A stretch of 64,000 bases of DNA, from contig JAHDVK010000008.1 of the NCBI GenBank assembly GCA_023384675.1, positions 124,001-188,000 on the forward strand, given 5' to 3'. This DNA is from Bryobacteraceae bacterium. GTDB taxonomy: Bacteria > Acidobacteriota > Terriglobia > Bryobacterales > Bryobacteraceae. The notes below the pieces were generated by a model, which had not been told where the DNA came from, did not search any database, and worked only from the letters and a program-made list of their open reading frames with translations. The position numbers and the translations under genes were made by a program. This document shows positions 43,666-52,787 of this stretch, in pieces. Positions within the stretch are counted from its first letter, which is position 1. Each line of letters begins with the position of its first letter.

Positions 43666-46341
43666 CTATTCCTGGCGCAGGGCATCGGTTGGGTCGAGGG
43701 CGGAAGCGCGCAGCGCGGGAATTCCCACGGCGAGCACTGCCGCGGCCAGCAGAACGCCGAGGGCCAGCGCGAAGGAGGCGGGATCGAGCGGCTTCATCTG
43801 GTGCAATTCCTTCTCGACGTACTTCGCGCCGGTCCAGACGATGGGGATGCCCGCCAGAATGCCCAGCACCGCCAGCCACAGCCCGTCGCGCAGCACCATC
43901 AGCACGACGTCGGCCGGCATCGCGCCCAGCGCCAGACGGACGCCGATTTCGCCCCGTCGCCGGGAGGTATTGTAGGCGATCACTCCATACAATCCGACGA
44001 CGGTGAGTACCAACGCGAGGATGCCGAAACCGGCGCAGAGCGTCGCAAACATGCGCTCGCGCTGGAGCCCCCTGGCGATCTGGTCCTCCATGGTGATGGT
44101 CTCGACCATGGGCAGGTTGCGGTCGATGCCGGCCATGACTTCGCGGATCATCGGCAGAACGGTGAGGGGCGGCTGCGAGGTTCGCAGGACGGCGGTCACG
44201 ACCGGGGTTCCCTTGGCCATTGGCTGCCAGACGGCGAAGGGCCTCTCCTTCATCGAAGTGGCGGCGATAGCGGGGGCGATTCCGACGATTTCGTAGGCAG
44301 GCGGCGCCGTTCCGGGCCGCCGGTCAAACAGCAGCCTGCGTCCCAGCACGCCCGGCCCTCCGAGTTGGCGGGCGAGATCCTCGCTGATGACCACCACCCG
44401 AGCGTCGTTGCGGATATCGCTCCACGTGAGGTTGCGCCCCGCGATGACGCCTGGGGTATAAAGCGGGAGGTAAGTGGGCGTAACTCCGTTGATGGAGGCC
44501 GAATGCCATTCGCTTGCGCCCTCGAGGCTGACGCGCTGCCACCAGCCGCCGATATTCATGGGGCGATGCGAGGCGAGACCGGCGGATTCCACGCCCGGCG
44601 TCCCGGCGAGTTGGCGTTCCAGTTCAGCATAGAATCCCGGCAGGCGCGACTGGTCATAGCCCGATGTGCCGGGCCGGACGCTGAACAGGATCAGGTTGCG
44701 CCGGTCAAAACCAGGATCGGCCGATTGAATCGCCAGCAGGTTGCGCAGAAAAAGGACGGCCGACATGACGAGGACGACCGACATGGCCATCTGCGCCAGA
44801 ATCAGGAGGCGGCCGGGGCCCCACTTGTGGCGAGAGGCTCCGCCCAGGCTGCCCGCGCCTTCCTTGAGCGAGCCCGCGGTCTGCTGGCGGGACCCGCGCC
44901 AGGCGGGGAGCAGTCCAAACAGCAGCAGCGCCACGCCGGTGAGGAGGCCGACGATGGCGAACATCCGGAAGTCCGGCGCGACATCGACGGGGAGTTGGCT
45001 ACGGCCCGTCATGAACCGGCCCAGGACGCCCACAGTCAGATAAGCGACGAGGACGCTTGCGGCACCGCCGAGGCCGGCGAGCAGCGCGCTTTCGGTGAGA
45101 AACTGGCGCATCAGGCGAGCCCGGCTGCAGCCCAGGGACACGCGCAATGCCACTTCCTTCTGCCGCGCCGTGGCCCGGGCGAGCAGCAGGTTCGCGATGT
45201 TGGCACAGGCGATCACCAGCAGCAGACCGACCAGTCCTCCGAGCACGAAGAGAGGATTGCGAAACGCGCGGCGCAGCCAGCCGAGCCCTCGCGAGCCGTC
45301 GTCCAAACGGATCTGGGGCGCGGTTTTCAGGTCTGCCGGTGTCCTCGACCAACTGGAGGAGAAGGCGGCCTGGAGCGCGGGTTGGAGTTGCGCATCGCTC
45401 ACGCCCGGCGAACGGCGCGCGATCAGGGAGATACTCCAGCGGCGGTTGTCGTGAGGGGAGAACTCCCCGGCCGGCGCGTGGGCCAACGGCGTGTAGATGT
45501 CCGTTGCGTCGCCGGGCATCATGCCGTAAAAGGCTGGATCGAGGACGCCAAGAACTACGTGCGGGCGGTTGTCGATGGTGATGCGCTTCCCGATGACGCT
45601 GCGTTCGGCGCCCAGAGCGCCGGCCCAGAATCGATGAGACACCACGGCGACAGACGGGGCTGCGGCGCGATCGTCGCTGAGAGAGATTGGGCGGCCCATC
45701 ACCGTTCTTACCGCGAGCGTGGAGAAGAAATCGCCGCCCACGTGGCGCCGGCTCGCCACCACCGGCCGGCCGGCGAAGCTGACACTCGCTTCGCTCTGAT
45801 AGGTATAGGCGCTCACGGCGGCCATCCCGGCCGTACTGTCACGCATGGCTTCAAATGCGGGATTCGAAAAGAAGTCGGCGAAGACGCCGCCCTGCTCGCC
45901 TTCCACGATGCTCCCCGATGAACTGTCGGCGAGCTCTCCGCCCGCCCACTGCGGCGCCTGCCAGTGGATGAGGCTGAGTTGCTCCGGGTGCGGCACGGGC
46001 AGATGCCGCCACAGCACCACGTCCATCAGCGAGAAGATCGCCGTGTTCGCGCCGATGCCGAGGGCGAGCGAGAGCACGGCCGCCGCCGTCACCACCGGGG
46101 ACCGGCGCATCATCCGGACGCCGAAGATGATGTCCTGCCGGAGTCCGCTCAGCCAGGACCACCGGCGCTCGTCGCGGCACTGCTCCTTCACCTGCTCGGG
46201 GCCGCCGAACTCGCGGCGGGCCAACCGCATGGCGTCCTCGCGGGAGTGGCCCTGGCGTTCGAATTCGGCCGCCAGATGGTGGAGATGATGCGCGAGTTCG
46301 CGCTCGAGTTCATCGTCGGACCGGTTCCACGGCCATTGCAT
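43666..46341 (-). CDS. ADOP-type ABC transporter permease (MacB/FtsX family)
   Basis: This 891-residue permease has the acidobacterial ADOP layout: a ~65-residue cytoplasmic N-terminal domain (SDDELERELAHHLHHL, AMRLARREFGG), then two MacB_PCD plus FtsX modules. FtsX segments include LLLVIACANIANLLLARA and GVYGVIAYNTSRRRGEIG. Start is ATG 46341 after GGAGG. No ATPase gene accompanies it, the usual 'orphan' state. It lies 13 nt downstream of padR and is probably controlled by it. Substrates of this family are mostly unknown (antibiotics or lipids suspected). Confidence 0.92.
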   Translation of the reverse strand: MQWPWNRSDDELERELAHHLHHLAAEFERQGHSREDAMRLARREFGGPEQVKEQCRDERRWSWLSGLRQDIIFGVRMMRRSPVVTAAAVLSLALGIGANTAIFSLMDVVLWRHLPVPHPEQLSLIHWQAPQWAGGELADSSSGSIVEGEQGGVFADFFSNPAFEAMRDSTAGMAAVSAYTYQSEASVSFAGRPVVASRRHVGGDFFSTLAVRTVMGRPISLSDDRAAAPSVAVVSHRFWAGALGAERSVIGKRITIDNRPHVVLGVLDPAFYGMMPGDATDIYTPLAHAPAGEFSPHDNRRWSISLIARRSPGVSDAQLQPALQAAFSSSWSRTPADLKTAPQIRLDDGSRGLGWLRRAFRNPLFVLGGLVGLLLVIACANIANLLLARATARQKEVALRVSLGCSRARLMRQFLTESALLAGLGGAASVLVAYLTVGVLGRFMTGRSQLPVDVAPDFRMFAIVGLLTGVALLLFGLLPAWRGSRQQTAGSLKEGAGSLGGASRHKWGPGRLLILAQMAMSVVLVMSAVLFLRNLLAIQSADPGFDRRNLILFSVRPGTSGYDQSRLPGFYAELERQLAGTPGVESAGLASHRPMNIGGWWQRVSLEGASEWHSASINGVTPTYLPLYTPGVIAGRNLTWSDIRNDARVVVISEDLARQLGGPGVLGRRLLFDRRPGTAPPAYEIVGIAPAIAATSMKERPFAVWQPMAKGTPVVTAVLRTSQPPLTVLPMIREVMAGIDRNLPMVETITMEDQIARGLQRERMFATLCAGFGILALVLTVVGLYGVIAYNTSRRRGEIGVRLALGAMPADVVLMVLRDGLWLAVLGILAGIPIVWTGAKYVEKELHQMKPLDPASFALALGVLLAAAVLAVGIPALRASALDPTDALRQE

Positions 46342-46354
46342 CGCTCCGCCTCCG

Positions 46355-46684
46355 TTAGGCTTCCAACACGAGCGCCACCGCGCCGGCATAGCGCTGCCAT
46401 TGGGCCAATTCTTCCTTCAATTGTTTCCGGCCCGCGGCGGTGAGCGAATAGACTTTCGCCATGGGGCCGTTGCCGGTTTCGCGCCATTCGGGCTTCAGCA
46501 GTCCTTTCCGCTCCAACCGGTGCAGCGCCGGGTACAGCGAGCCCTGCTGCACGTGCAGCGCCTCCTTTGAAGTGACCAGGATGCGTTGCGCGATGCCGTA
46601 GCCGTGGAGCGGCCCGTGGGCGAGCACCTTGAGAATCAGCAGATCGAGCGTGCCCTGCACGAGTTCAGACTTCTTTTGCGCCAT
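46355..46684 (-). CDS. PadR-family transcriptional regulator
   Basis: This 109-residue winged-helix repressor starts MAQKKSELVQGTLDLLILKVL, the typical start for acidobacterial PadR-like proteins next to ADOP genes. HGPLHGYGIAQRI and QQGSLYPALHRLERKGL form the DNA-binding helices and wing. The short C-terminal helix for dimerisation ends the protein. A large dyad covers its own promoter and start codon, suggesting autoregulation, with the downstream permease co-regulated. Confidence 0.93.
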   Translation of the reverse strand: MAQKKSELVQGTLDLLILKVLAHGPLHGYGIAQRILVTSKEALHVQQGSLYPALHRLERKGLLKPEWRETGNGPMAKVYSLTAAGRKQLKEELAQWQRYAGAVALVLEA

Positions 46685-46736
46685 ACCTTGCTTGCCTACC
46701 TAGCATGGTACCCTTCCTAGGTAGCTTGTCAAGGTA
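46684..46736 (-). promoter_or_regulatory. padR promoter inside a 53-bp inverted-repeat operator
   Basis: The minus strand has TTGACA (46732-46727), 16 bp, and TACCAT (46710-46705). Two arms, each TACCTTG-N5-CTACCTAG, face each other at 46684-46703 and 46736-46717. The inner CTACCTAG half-sites are centred 21 bp apart, two helical turns, and flank the -10 box. The outer part reaches the start codon. Confidence 0.75.
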
Positions 46737-46767
46737 GCAGGCGCGAATGTTCCATCCCGCCCGGCGC

Positions 46768-49200
46768 TCACTCGTTTCGCAGCGCCACGGCCGGGTCGAT
46801 CCGCACCGCCCGGAAGGCGGGCCCCAGACAGGCGAGCAGCCCGGCTGCCAGCAGGATGGCCGCGACCAGCGCCCCCGCCGCCGGATCGAAGTCCGCGAAC
46901 TCGCGCATCTGGCTTGCCAGGTACCGGGCCACAGCGAAGGCGGCCACCAGCCCAATACCAAGGCCCGCCAGGATGAGCGAAAGCCCGCCGCGCAGCACCA
47001 TCTTCATGACATCCGCGAAGCTGGCGCCCAGCGCCATCCGCAGCCCGATCTCCGGAGTCCGCCGCGCCACCTGATTCGAAATCACGCCATAGACGCCAAC
47101 CGTCGCCAGCACGAGCCCCAGGAAAGCGAACACGCCAAAGAGCGCCGAATTGAAGCGCGGCCGCGCGAGCCCCCAGAGCTGGATGAAATCGGCCACGGTC
47201 CGCTGGTCCACGACTGGCTGCTGGCTGTCGAGAGCGTATACCTCGGCTGCCACCGGCTTCGCCAGCGAGTAGGCGTCTCCAGCCGCGCGGACTACCAGCA
47301 GTTCGCTGCGGCCCAGGATCGTGTACGGCACGAAGACCTCCGGCCGCACACCCTCCTTCGGGTCCTGATTGATGACGTCGCGCACCACGCCAACGATCTC
47401 GAAGCCGGTCTCCGCCAGCCTGAAGGGCTCTTCGGCCAACGCCGGAATCCGAATCATCTTGCCGAGCGCATCGGAGCCGTCGAAGTGCTTCCGGACGAAC
47501 GCCTCGTTGACGACAGTCAGTTGACGCCGTGCGGAAATGTCGGCCGGGGTGAACGGCCGTCCGGTCAACAGTCCAAAGCCGTAAACGTCAAAGTAGCCGC
47601 GGTCAATCTGGTGAAAACCCACGGGCTGATCCGACTGCCGCCCGTCCGGAAAGGCGACCGGCAGCCTCCACGAGCGCATCGGGTGCATCCCGTTGCTCAC
47701 CGACACGGCGCTCACGCCGGGCAGTCCGCGGACGCGCTCCATCAGTTCCCGCTGAAAGTTGACCCGGCTCTCCGGCGTGGGGTAACTCTCCTCCGGAAGC
47801 GGTACGCGCATCGCCAGAATCCTCTCCGCCGGGAATCCGAATTCGGCCGACTGCAGGCTGATGAGCGTGCGCAGCATCTGCACAGCGCCGGTGAGCAGCA
47901 CGAGCGACAGCGCCACCTCGCCGGCGACCAGCGCGCTGCGCATCCAGGAGGAAGCGCGGGATGCCCCGGAAGAGCGCGTCCCGGCCCGCAGCGGCTCAAT
48001 GAGGTTCGACACCCAGCCCTGGATCGCCGGCGCCAGCCCGAATACGACCGCGGTCAACATCGAGACGCCCGCGCAGAACAGTAACACCGGCACGTTCATC
48101 ACGATTTCCGCTTCGTCCGGGATAGTGTCCGGCGGGACAATCGAGATCATCACCCGCAGCAGAACGAAAGCAAGCGCGATGCCCGCTGCGCCGGCGGCTC
48201 CAGCCAGCACCATGCTCTCCGTCAGAAGCTGGCGCGTCAGCCGCCAGCGGCTGGCGCCCAGTGCGGCGCGCACGGCCATCTCGCGCTGGCGTCCCGCCGC
48301 GCGCGAAAGCAGGAGGTTCGAAACGTTCGCGCAGGCAATGAGAATCAACAGCCCGGTCGCGCCGAACAGAATCCACAGCGCATTGCGGATGTTGCTTGGG
48401 AATGTCTCCTTGAAGGACAGCAAACCGGCACGCCACTGGTCCGGAAACGCCTTCGGGTCGATCTCCTTGAGGTGCGCGACCACCGGGCGCAGGTCGGCCT
48501 CGGCCTGCTCACCGGTGACGCCGGGCTTCAACCGCCCGAGGACGTGCACGAAACGAACGCCCTCCACCGCCACGCCGCGCCGGAAGTGCGTCGGCAGATA
48601 GACATCCGCGCCGCGGAACATGAAGCGTGGCGGCATAACCCCAATCACCTGACGCGTCACCCCGTTGAGCGTCAGGTGGCGGCCCAGCACTCCGGAATCC
48701 GCGCCGAAATTGCGTACCCAGCAACGATGGCCCAGCACCGCCACTGGCGGCGCGCCGGGCACGGCATCGGCCGCCGTGGGCGTCCGCCCCAGCAGCGCCG
48801 GCACGCCCATGACGTCAAACGTGTCAAACGGACCATGATTGCCCCTCAGCCGGACCGGGTCGCCGCCGCCCGTCCACACCACGTCGCTGATCGTCGATGC
48901 AATCACCCCGCTGAAGATGGTCGAGCGCTCCCGGAACTCAAGATACTGGTCCACCGAATAGTAAGTGCGTCCGAACCGTTCACCTGGCTCGGCGACGCGA
49001 ATGCTCATCAGATGGTCGACATCCCGGTAGGGGAACGGATCGATGATCACCGCGTGGACCACGCTGAACATGGCCGTGGCCGCCGCGATCCCCAGGATGA
49101 GTGAGGCGGCCGCGGTGCCGGTGAAGGCCCAATCCCGCCGGAGCCCCCGGATGCCGACACGAATGTCGCGGATAGCGGTGTCAATCGATTTCAGAAGCAT
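46768..49200 (-). CDS. ADOP-like ABC transporter permease, no N-terminal ADOP domain
   Basis: This 810-residue permease has two MacB_PCD/FtsX modules but begins directly at the first transmembrane segment (SIDTAIRDIRVGIRGLRRDW), lacking the helical N-terminal domain of its neighbour. FtsX signatures include ILIACANVSNLLLSRAAGRQ and VGVYGVISNQVARRTPEIGLRMALGAS. It ends ALRNE, as usual for the family. It lies 83 bp upstream of padR on the same strand, so padR transcription restarts after it. No ATPase gene is adjacent. Confidence 0.9.
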   Translation of the reverse strand: MLLKSIDTAIRDIRVGIRGLRRDWAFTGTAAASLILGIAAATAMFSVVHAVIIDPFPYRDVDHLMSIRVAEPGERFGRTYYSVDQYLEFRERSTIFSGVIASTISDVVWTGGGDPVRLRGNHGPFDTFDVMGVPALLGRTPTAADAVPGAPPVAVLGHRCWVRNFGADSGVLGRHLTLNGVTRQVIGVMPPRFMFRGADVYLPTHFRRGVAVEGVRFVHVLGRLKPGVTGEQAEADLRPVVAHLKEIDPKAFPDQWRAGLLSFKETFPSNIRNALWILFGATGLLILIACANVSNLLLSRAAGRQREMAVRAALGASRWRLTRQLLTESMVLAGAAGAAGIALAFVLLRVMISIVPPDTIPDEAEIVMNVPVLLFCAGVSMLTAVVFGLAPAIQGWVSNLIEPLRAGTRSSGASRASSWMRSALVAGEVALSLVLLTGAVQMLRTLISLQSAEFGFPAERILAMRVPLPEESYPTPESRVNFQRELMERVRGLPGVSAVSVSNGMHPMRSWRLPVAFPDGRQSDQPVGFHQIDRGYFDVYGFGLLTGRPFTPADISARRQLTVVNEAFVRKHFDGSDALGKMIRIPALAEEPFRLAETGFEIVGVVRDVINQDPKEGVRPEVFVPYTILGRSELLVVRAAGDAYSLAKPVAAEVYALDSQQPVVDQRTVADFIQLWGLARPRFNSALFGVFAFLGLVLATVGVYGVISNQVARRTPEIGLRMALGASFADVMKMVLRGGLSLILAGLGIGLVAAFAVARYLASQMREFADFDPAAGALVAAILLAAGLLACLGPAFRAVRIDPAVALRNE

Positions 49201-49423
49201 CTATCACTTCAGTACGTTTCACGACGCAGTTCGTTCGCCGCAGATTCAGCCAATCTGCGGCCCGCGCCTCCGCCATCCGGCCAGCCCAGGGGAGTGTGCG
49301 GGTGGTCGCGCCCAAGCCCGCGGTGCCGGAACGCAGGTTGTCCAGGTAGACGGGCATTCTTTGTGGCATCCCTGCCCTTTCAGGGTTTATCACGATTTCG
49401 GGTGGCGGGGGCGGCGGATCGGG
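49201..49423. other. Short intergenic gap, ADOP permease to RND remnant
   Basis: No convincing gene or promoter is visible. A 70-codon minus-strand frame overlapping the permease start lacks a ribosome-binding site and family features. Confidence 0.5.
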
Positions 49424-50085
49424 CTATTTGGGGGGGTTGGTGGCGCAGTAGATGGCGGGGACGATGACCATATTGAGGGCAGTGGAGGAGATGAGGCCGA
49501 AAAGGATGACCATGGCCATCGGGGCCTGGATTTCGCTGCCGGGTTTGCCCATGCCGGCGGCGATGGGGACGAGGGCGAGGGGGAGGTTGAGCATGATGAT
49601 GAGGGCGTCGCGGGTGGACTGGACCGCGGAGGCGAGGAGCAGAAGGATGGCAAGGATGACGGCGCCGCCGAGCAGCCGGAGGCGGCGGGAGGCTTCGGCT
49701 TCGCTCTCAAACTGTCCGCCATACTCGACACGGTAGCCGGCGGGCATGGGATCGCCGGCGTTGACGGCGAATTCGATTTCGCGGACGACGCCGAGGAGGT
49801 CGCGGCCGGCGACGTTGCGCTGGACGACGATTTTGCGCTGGCCGTTTTCACGGCTAATGAAGTTGGGGCTGCGGTCTTCGTAGACATCGGCGACGGTGTG
49901 GAGGGGGATTTTGGCGCCGGAGGGGGCGTCGATCAGGGTGTGTCCGATGGAAGCGAGTTCGTGCATGGGAACTTCCGGATAGCGGACGACGAGGGGGAAA
50001 GAGAGTTGCCCTTCGAGGACGCGGTTGACTTCTATGCCGATGAAGGGGGTCTGGATTTTGGAGGCGACATCGCCGGGGCGGACGT
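49424..50085 (-). pseudogene. Truncated, internally deleted RND efflux gene (CusA/CzcA-like)
   Basis: About 220 codons match the C-terminal half of heavy-metal/multidrug RND pumps. [39 protein letters not shown] and GYRVEYGGQFESEAEASRRL are collinear with the family. Everything N-terminal is missing. A second, in-frame deletion of roughly 95 residues joins NLPLAL directly to VPIAAGMGKPGSEIQ, removing several membrane helices. No start codon or partner genes exist. Its 5' end merges with the hoxH 3' end, so the fragment arrived or was left there by a deletion. Confidence 0.8.
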
Positions 50086-51498
50086 CAACGTCTGGAGGGG
50101 CTCGCCTTGCGGCCCGTGGATGTCGATGACGAGCGGGACCTGGCCGAGGGCGTGGGTGGAACAGCTCAGGCAGGGGTCGTAGGCGCGGACGAGCGCGGAG
50201 ACGCGGTTCAGCATGCCCTCTTCGACCTTGCCGTTGTGGATGAAGTGGCGGGCGACCTGTTCGACGCCGCGGCTCATAGCGAGGTTGTTGTGGCCGGTGG
50301 CGACGATGAGGTTGGCCCAGGTGATGGCGCCGTGCTCGTCCACCTGATAGTGATGGATCAGCACGCCGCGCGGGGCCTCGATGATGCCGACGCCCTCGAG
50401 TTCGTTCACGCCGGCGGTGGCGCGGACGTGGGTGTCGAGGATGCGGCGCTCGTCGAGAAGGCGTTCCATGCGTTCGACGCCGTGGAGGCATTCGATCAGC
50501 CGCGCGTAGTGATAGAAGAAGGCGCTCTGGGGGCGGTCGCCGAGCCGCTGGCGGTATTCGGCGAGTTCGGCATCGGCTTCGGGGGTGCCGCAGCGGGCGG
50601 CGACATTGAGCCGGGCGAGCGGGCCGACGCGGTATTCGCCCGCGGGGAAGCCGCGCGGCTTGAAGTAGGGCGCCTTGAGGTAGGAATGCGGCATGGCGGC
50701 TTCGCCGATGTATTCGGCGTAGTCCACCGGGTCCTCGACCTCCGCGAGTTGTTCGCCTTCCTGGCTGACAAAGCGCAGCAGGCCGTCGTACCAGCGCAGC
50801 TCGCCGGCGGGGGAGGTGAGGCCCGCGTACATGGTGGGGGCGTTGCTGAAGGAGGCGATCTCCTCGGGGAACTTGTCGAGGATGGACTTGATCAGCTTGA
50901 CGGTGCGGCGGGCGATGGAGCGGGCCACGGGCAGGTCGCTGAGGATCGCCTCGCGGGCATCGGAGGACAAGGGCTTATTGACGCCGCCGGGGACGGTCCA
51001 CGAGGGGTGGATGCGTTCGCCGGCCATGCGTTCGATGGCCTGCTGGCCGAAGCGGCGCAGAGCGATGCCGTCGCGCGCGAGTTGAGGATGGTTTTCGATC
51101 ATGCCGGCGATGTTGCGGATGGCGGGGTCGGCGTCCATGCCGAGCAGCAGGTCGGGCGCGGAGAGATGGAAGAAGCTCAGTGCGTGCGACTGGACGAACT
51201 GGGCGCAGTGGAGCAGTTCGCGCAGCAGTTTCGCGGCGGGCGGAATGCGGACGGCCATGATGGCGTCGCAGGCCTTCACGGAGGCGAGCAGGTGCGACAC
51301 GGGACAGATGCCGCAGATGCGCGCGGTGATCGCGGGCATCTCGTAGTAGGGGCGGCCCTCGGTGAACTTCTCGAAGCCGCGGATCTGGGTGACGTGGAGC
51401 TGAGCCCCGCTGACTTCGCCGGCATCGTCGAGATGGATAGAGACGCGGGCGTGGCCTTCAATGCGCGTAACGTGCGGGATGGTGATGGTTTGAGACAT
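50032..51498 (-). CDS. hoxH: Bidirectional [NiFe] hydrogenase large subunit
   Basis: This 488-residue subunit holds the NiFe site that makes or oxidises H2. The two cysteine pairs are [10 protein letters not shown] (C62, C65) and DPCLSCSTH (C443, C446). The latter, and the partner subunits, place it in the NAD-linked group 3d type. The maturation protease normally cuts after H449. The remaining 39 residues begin normally ([16 protein letters not shown]) but end in frame-shifted RND sequence, so the tail is chimeric. It is the last gene of the hox operon. No hyp or protease genes are nearby. Confidence 0.92.
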   Translation of the reverse strand: MSQTITIPHVTRIEGHARVSIHLDDAGEVSGAQLHVTQIRGFEKFTEGRPYYEMPAITARICGICPVSHLLASVKACDAIMAVRIPPAAKLLRELLHCAQFVQSHALSFFHLSAPDLLLGMDADPAIRNIAGMIENHPQLARDGIALRRFGQQAIERMAGERIHPSWTVPGGVNKPLSSDAREAILSDLPVARSIARRTVKLIKSILDKFPEEIASFSNAPTMYAGLTSPAGELRWYDGLLRFVSQEGEQLAEVEDPVDYAEYIGEAAMPHSYLKAPYFKPRGFPAGEYRVGPLARLNVAARCGTPEADAELAEYRQRLGDRPQSAFFYHYARLIECLHGVERMERLLDERRILDTHVRATAGVNELEGVGIIEAPRGVLIHHYQVDEHGAITWANLIVATGHNNLAMSRGVEQVARHFIHNGKVEEGMLNRVSALVRAYDPCLSCSTHALGQVPLVIDIHGPQGEPLQTLTSAPAMSPPKSRPPSSA

Positions 51499-51513
51499 GG
51501 CCGGTGCTCCTGA

Positions 51514-52053
51514 TCAGCCGAATTTCGCGGCGGAGGCGACGTCGGGTTTGCGTCCTTCGAGCAGTTCGGTGAGGACGTGGGCGATGGCGGCGGCCGAAGG
51601 CGGGCAGCCGGGCACGTGCAGGTCCACTTTGATGGCCTCGTGCAGCGGAATGGCGGCGCGCAGCAGGGCGGGCACGTTTTGGGTGGGCACACCGGGCTGA
51701 GCGGTGGCGCCGGAAATGTAGATGCGCTCGAGCAGCCGTGTGGGGGCGATGGAATTGCGCATCGAGGGGACGTTCGAGGTGACGGCGCAATCGCCGAGGG
51801 CGATGACGAACTTCGAGTTCTCACGGATGGTTTGCGCGAGGCGCAGGTCGTCCTGGCTGGAGACGGCGCCTTCCACGATCGCGACATCGACGTTTTCGGG
51901 GAAATGCTGGGCGTCCACGAGGGGACCGAAGACGATGGTGACGCGATCGGCGAGGGTCAGCAGGAGTTCGTCCACATCGAGCAGCGACATGTGGCAGCCG
52001 GAGCAGCCGTCGAGCCAGGCGGTGGCGAGCCGGGCTTTGGGTTGGTTCTTCAT
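51514..52053 (-). CDS. hoxY: Bidirectional [NiFe] hydrogenase small subunit
   Basis: This 179-residue subunit carries the proximal [4Fe-4S] cluster between the NiFe site and the diaphorase. Cluster ligands are in DGCSGCHMS (C17, C20), GDCAVTS and VPGCPPS. It has no TAT signal, as expected for a cytoplasmic group 3 enzyme. The ATG at 52053 overlaps the hoxU stop as ATGA. hoxH follows after 15 nt. Confidence 0.92.
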   Translation of the reverse strand: MKNQPKARLATAWLDGCSGCHMSLLDVDELLLTLADRVTIVFGPLVDAQHFPENVDVAIVEGAVSSQDDLRLAQTIRENSKFVIALGDCAVTSNVPSMRNSIAPTRLLERIYISGATAQPGVPTQNVPALLRAAIPLHEAIKVDLHVPGCPPSAAAIAHVLTELLEGRKPDVASAAKFG

Positions 52054-52775
52054 CGGGGGCCTCCCGGGTTCATCGTGCCGCGGATGGTGGCGAGCCTTTC
52101 CACCAGATCCTGGCGTTTCACCATTTCCTCGGCGGCGAAGCCCTTTTCGGCGAGCGCGCCGGTGGGGCACACCTGGACGCACTTGCCGCAGTTGGTGCAG
52201 CTTGCGGAATTGCCCCAAGCGCGATCCATTTCGCAGGCGATGCGCGAGCCGATGCCGCGCCCGGCCACGCCCCAGACATAGGCGCCTTCCACTTCATTGC
52301 AGACGCGAACGCAGCGCGTGCAAAGGACGCAGCGGTTGTGATCGATCACGAAGCGCGGGTGGGACATGTCCACGTGGAGCTTCGGGTAACGATAGGCGTA
52401 ACGGACATTGGTGACGCCGAGGCGCTGCGCGTAGGCCTGGAGTTCGCAGTGATTGTTCGAGACGCAGACGGCGCAGACGTGGTTCTTTTCGGCGAAGAGA
52501 AGTTCGAGCGACTGGCGGCGGTAGTCGTTCAGACGCGCGGACTTGGTGATGACGGCCATGCCGTCCTGCGCGGGGGTGGTGCAGGAGGGCAACAGGCGAT
52601 TGACGCCCTGGACCTCGACGACGCAGAGCCGGCAGGCGCCTACGGTGGAGAGCCCCTTGAACTGGCAGAGGCCGGGGATGAACTTGTTGTTCGACTGGGC
52701 GGCCTCGAAGATGGTCTGGCCGCGCTCGGCCTGAACCAGTTCGCCGTCGATGCGGATGGAGATTCGATTCGGCAT
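52050..52775 (-). CDS. hoxU: Hydrogenase diaphorase iron-sulfur subunit HoxU (NuoG-like)
   Basis: This 241-residue electron-wire subunit is homologous to the NuoG N-terminus. It has a [2Fe-2S] site (C37, C48, C51, C65), a His-Cys3 [4Fe-4S] site (H99, C101, C104, C110), and two further [4Fe-4S] motifs (CVLCTRCVRVC and CTNCGKCVQVCPTGA). It links HoxF to HoxY. Length and the FIPGLCQFKGLSTVGACR segment are typical of HoxU. It is 12 nt from hoxF and overlaps hoxY by 4 nt. Confidence 0.93.
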   Translation of the reverse strand: MPNRISIRIDGELVQAERGQTIFEAAQSNNKFIPGLCQFKGLSTVGACRLCVVEVQGVNRLLPSCTTPAQDGMAVITKSARLNDYRRQSLELLFAEKNHVCAVCVSNNHCELQAYAQRLGVTNVRYAYRYPKLHVDMSHPRFVIDHNRCVLCTRCVRVCNEVEGAYVWGVAGRGIGSRIACEMDRAWGNSASCTNCGKCVQVCPTGALAEKGFAAEEMVKRQDLVERLATIRGTMNPGGPR

Positions 52776-52787
52776 GAGTAGGGCTCC

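Noticed and set aside
49181-49393. 70-codon minus-strand frame before the second ADOP permease
   Set aside because: It has no ribosome-binding site, no family features, and overlaps the permease start.
50492-51498. Frames inside hoxH extending the RND remnant upstream
   Set aside because: RND similarity stops near 50085; further residues in that frame are Arg/Pro-rich shadow of hoxH.
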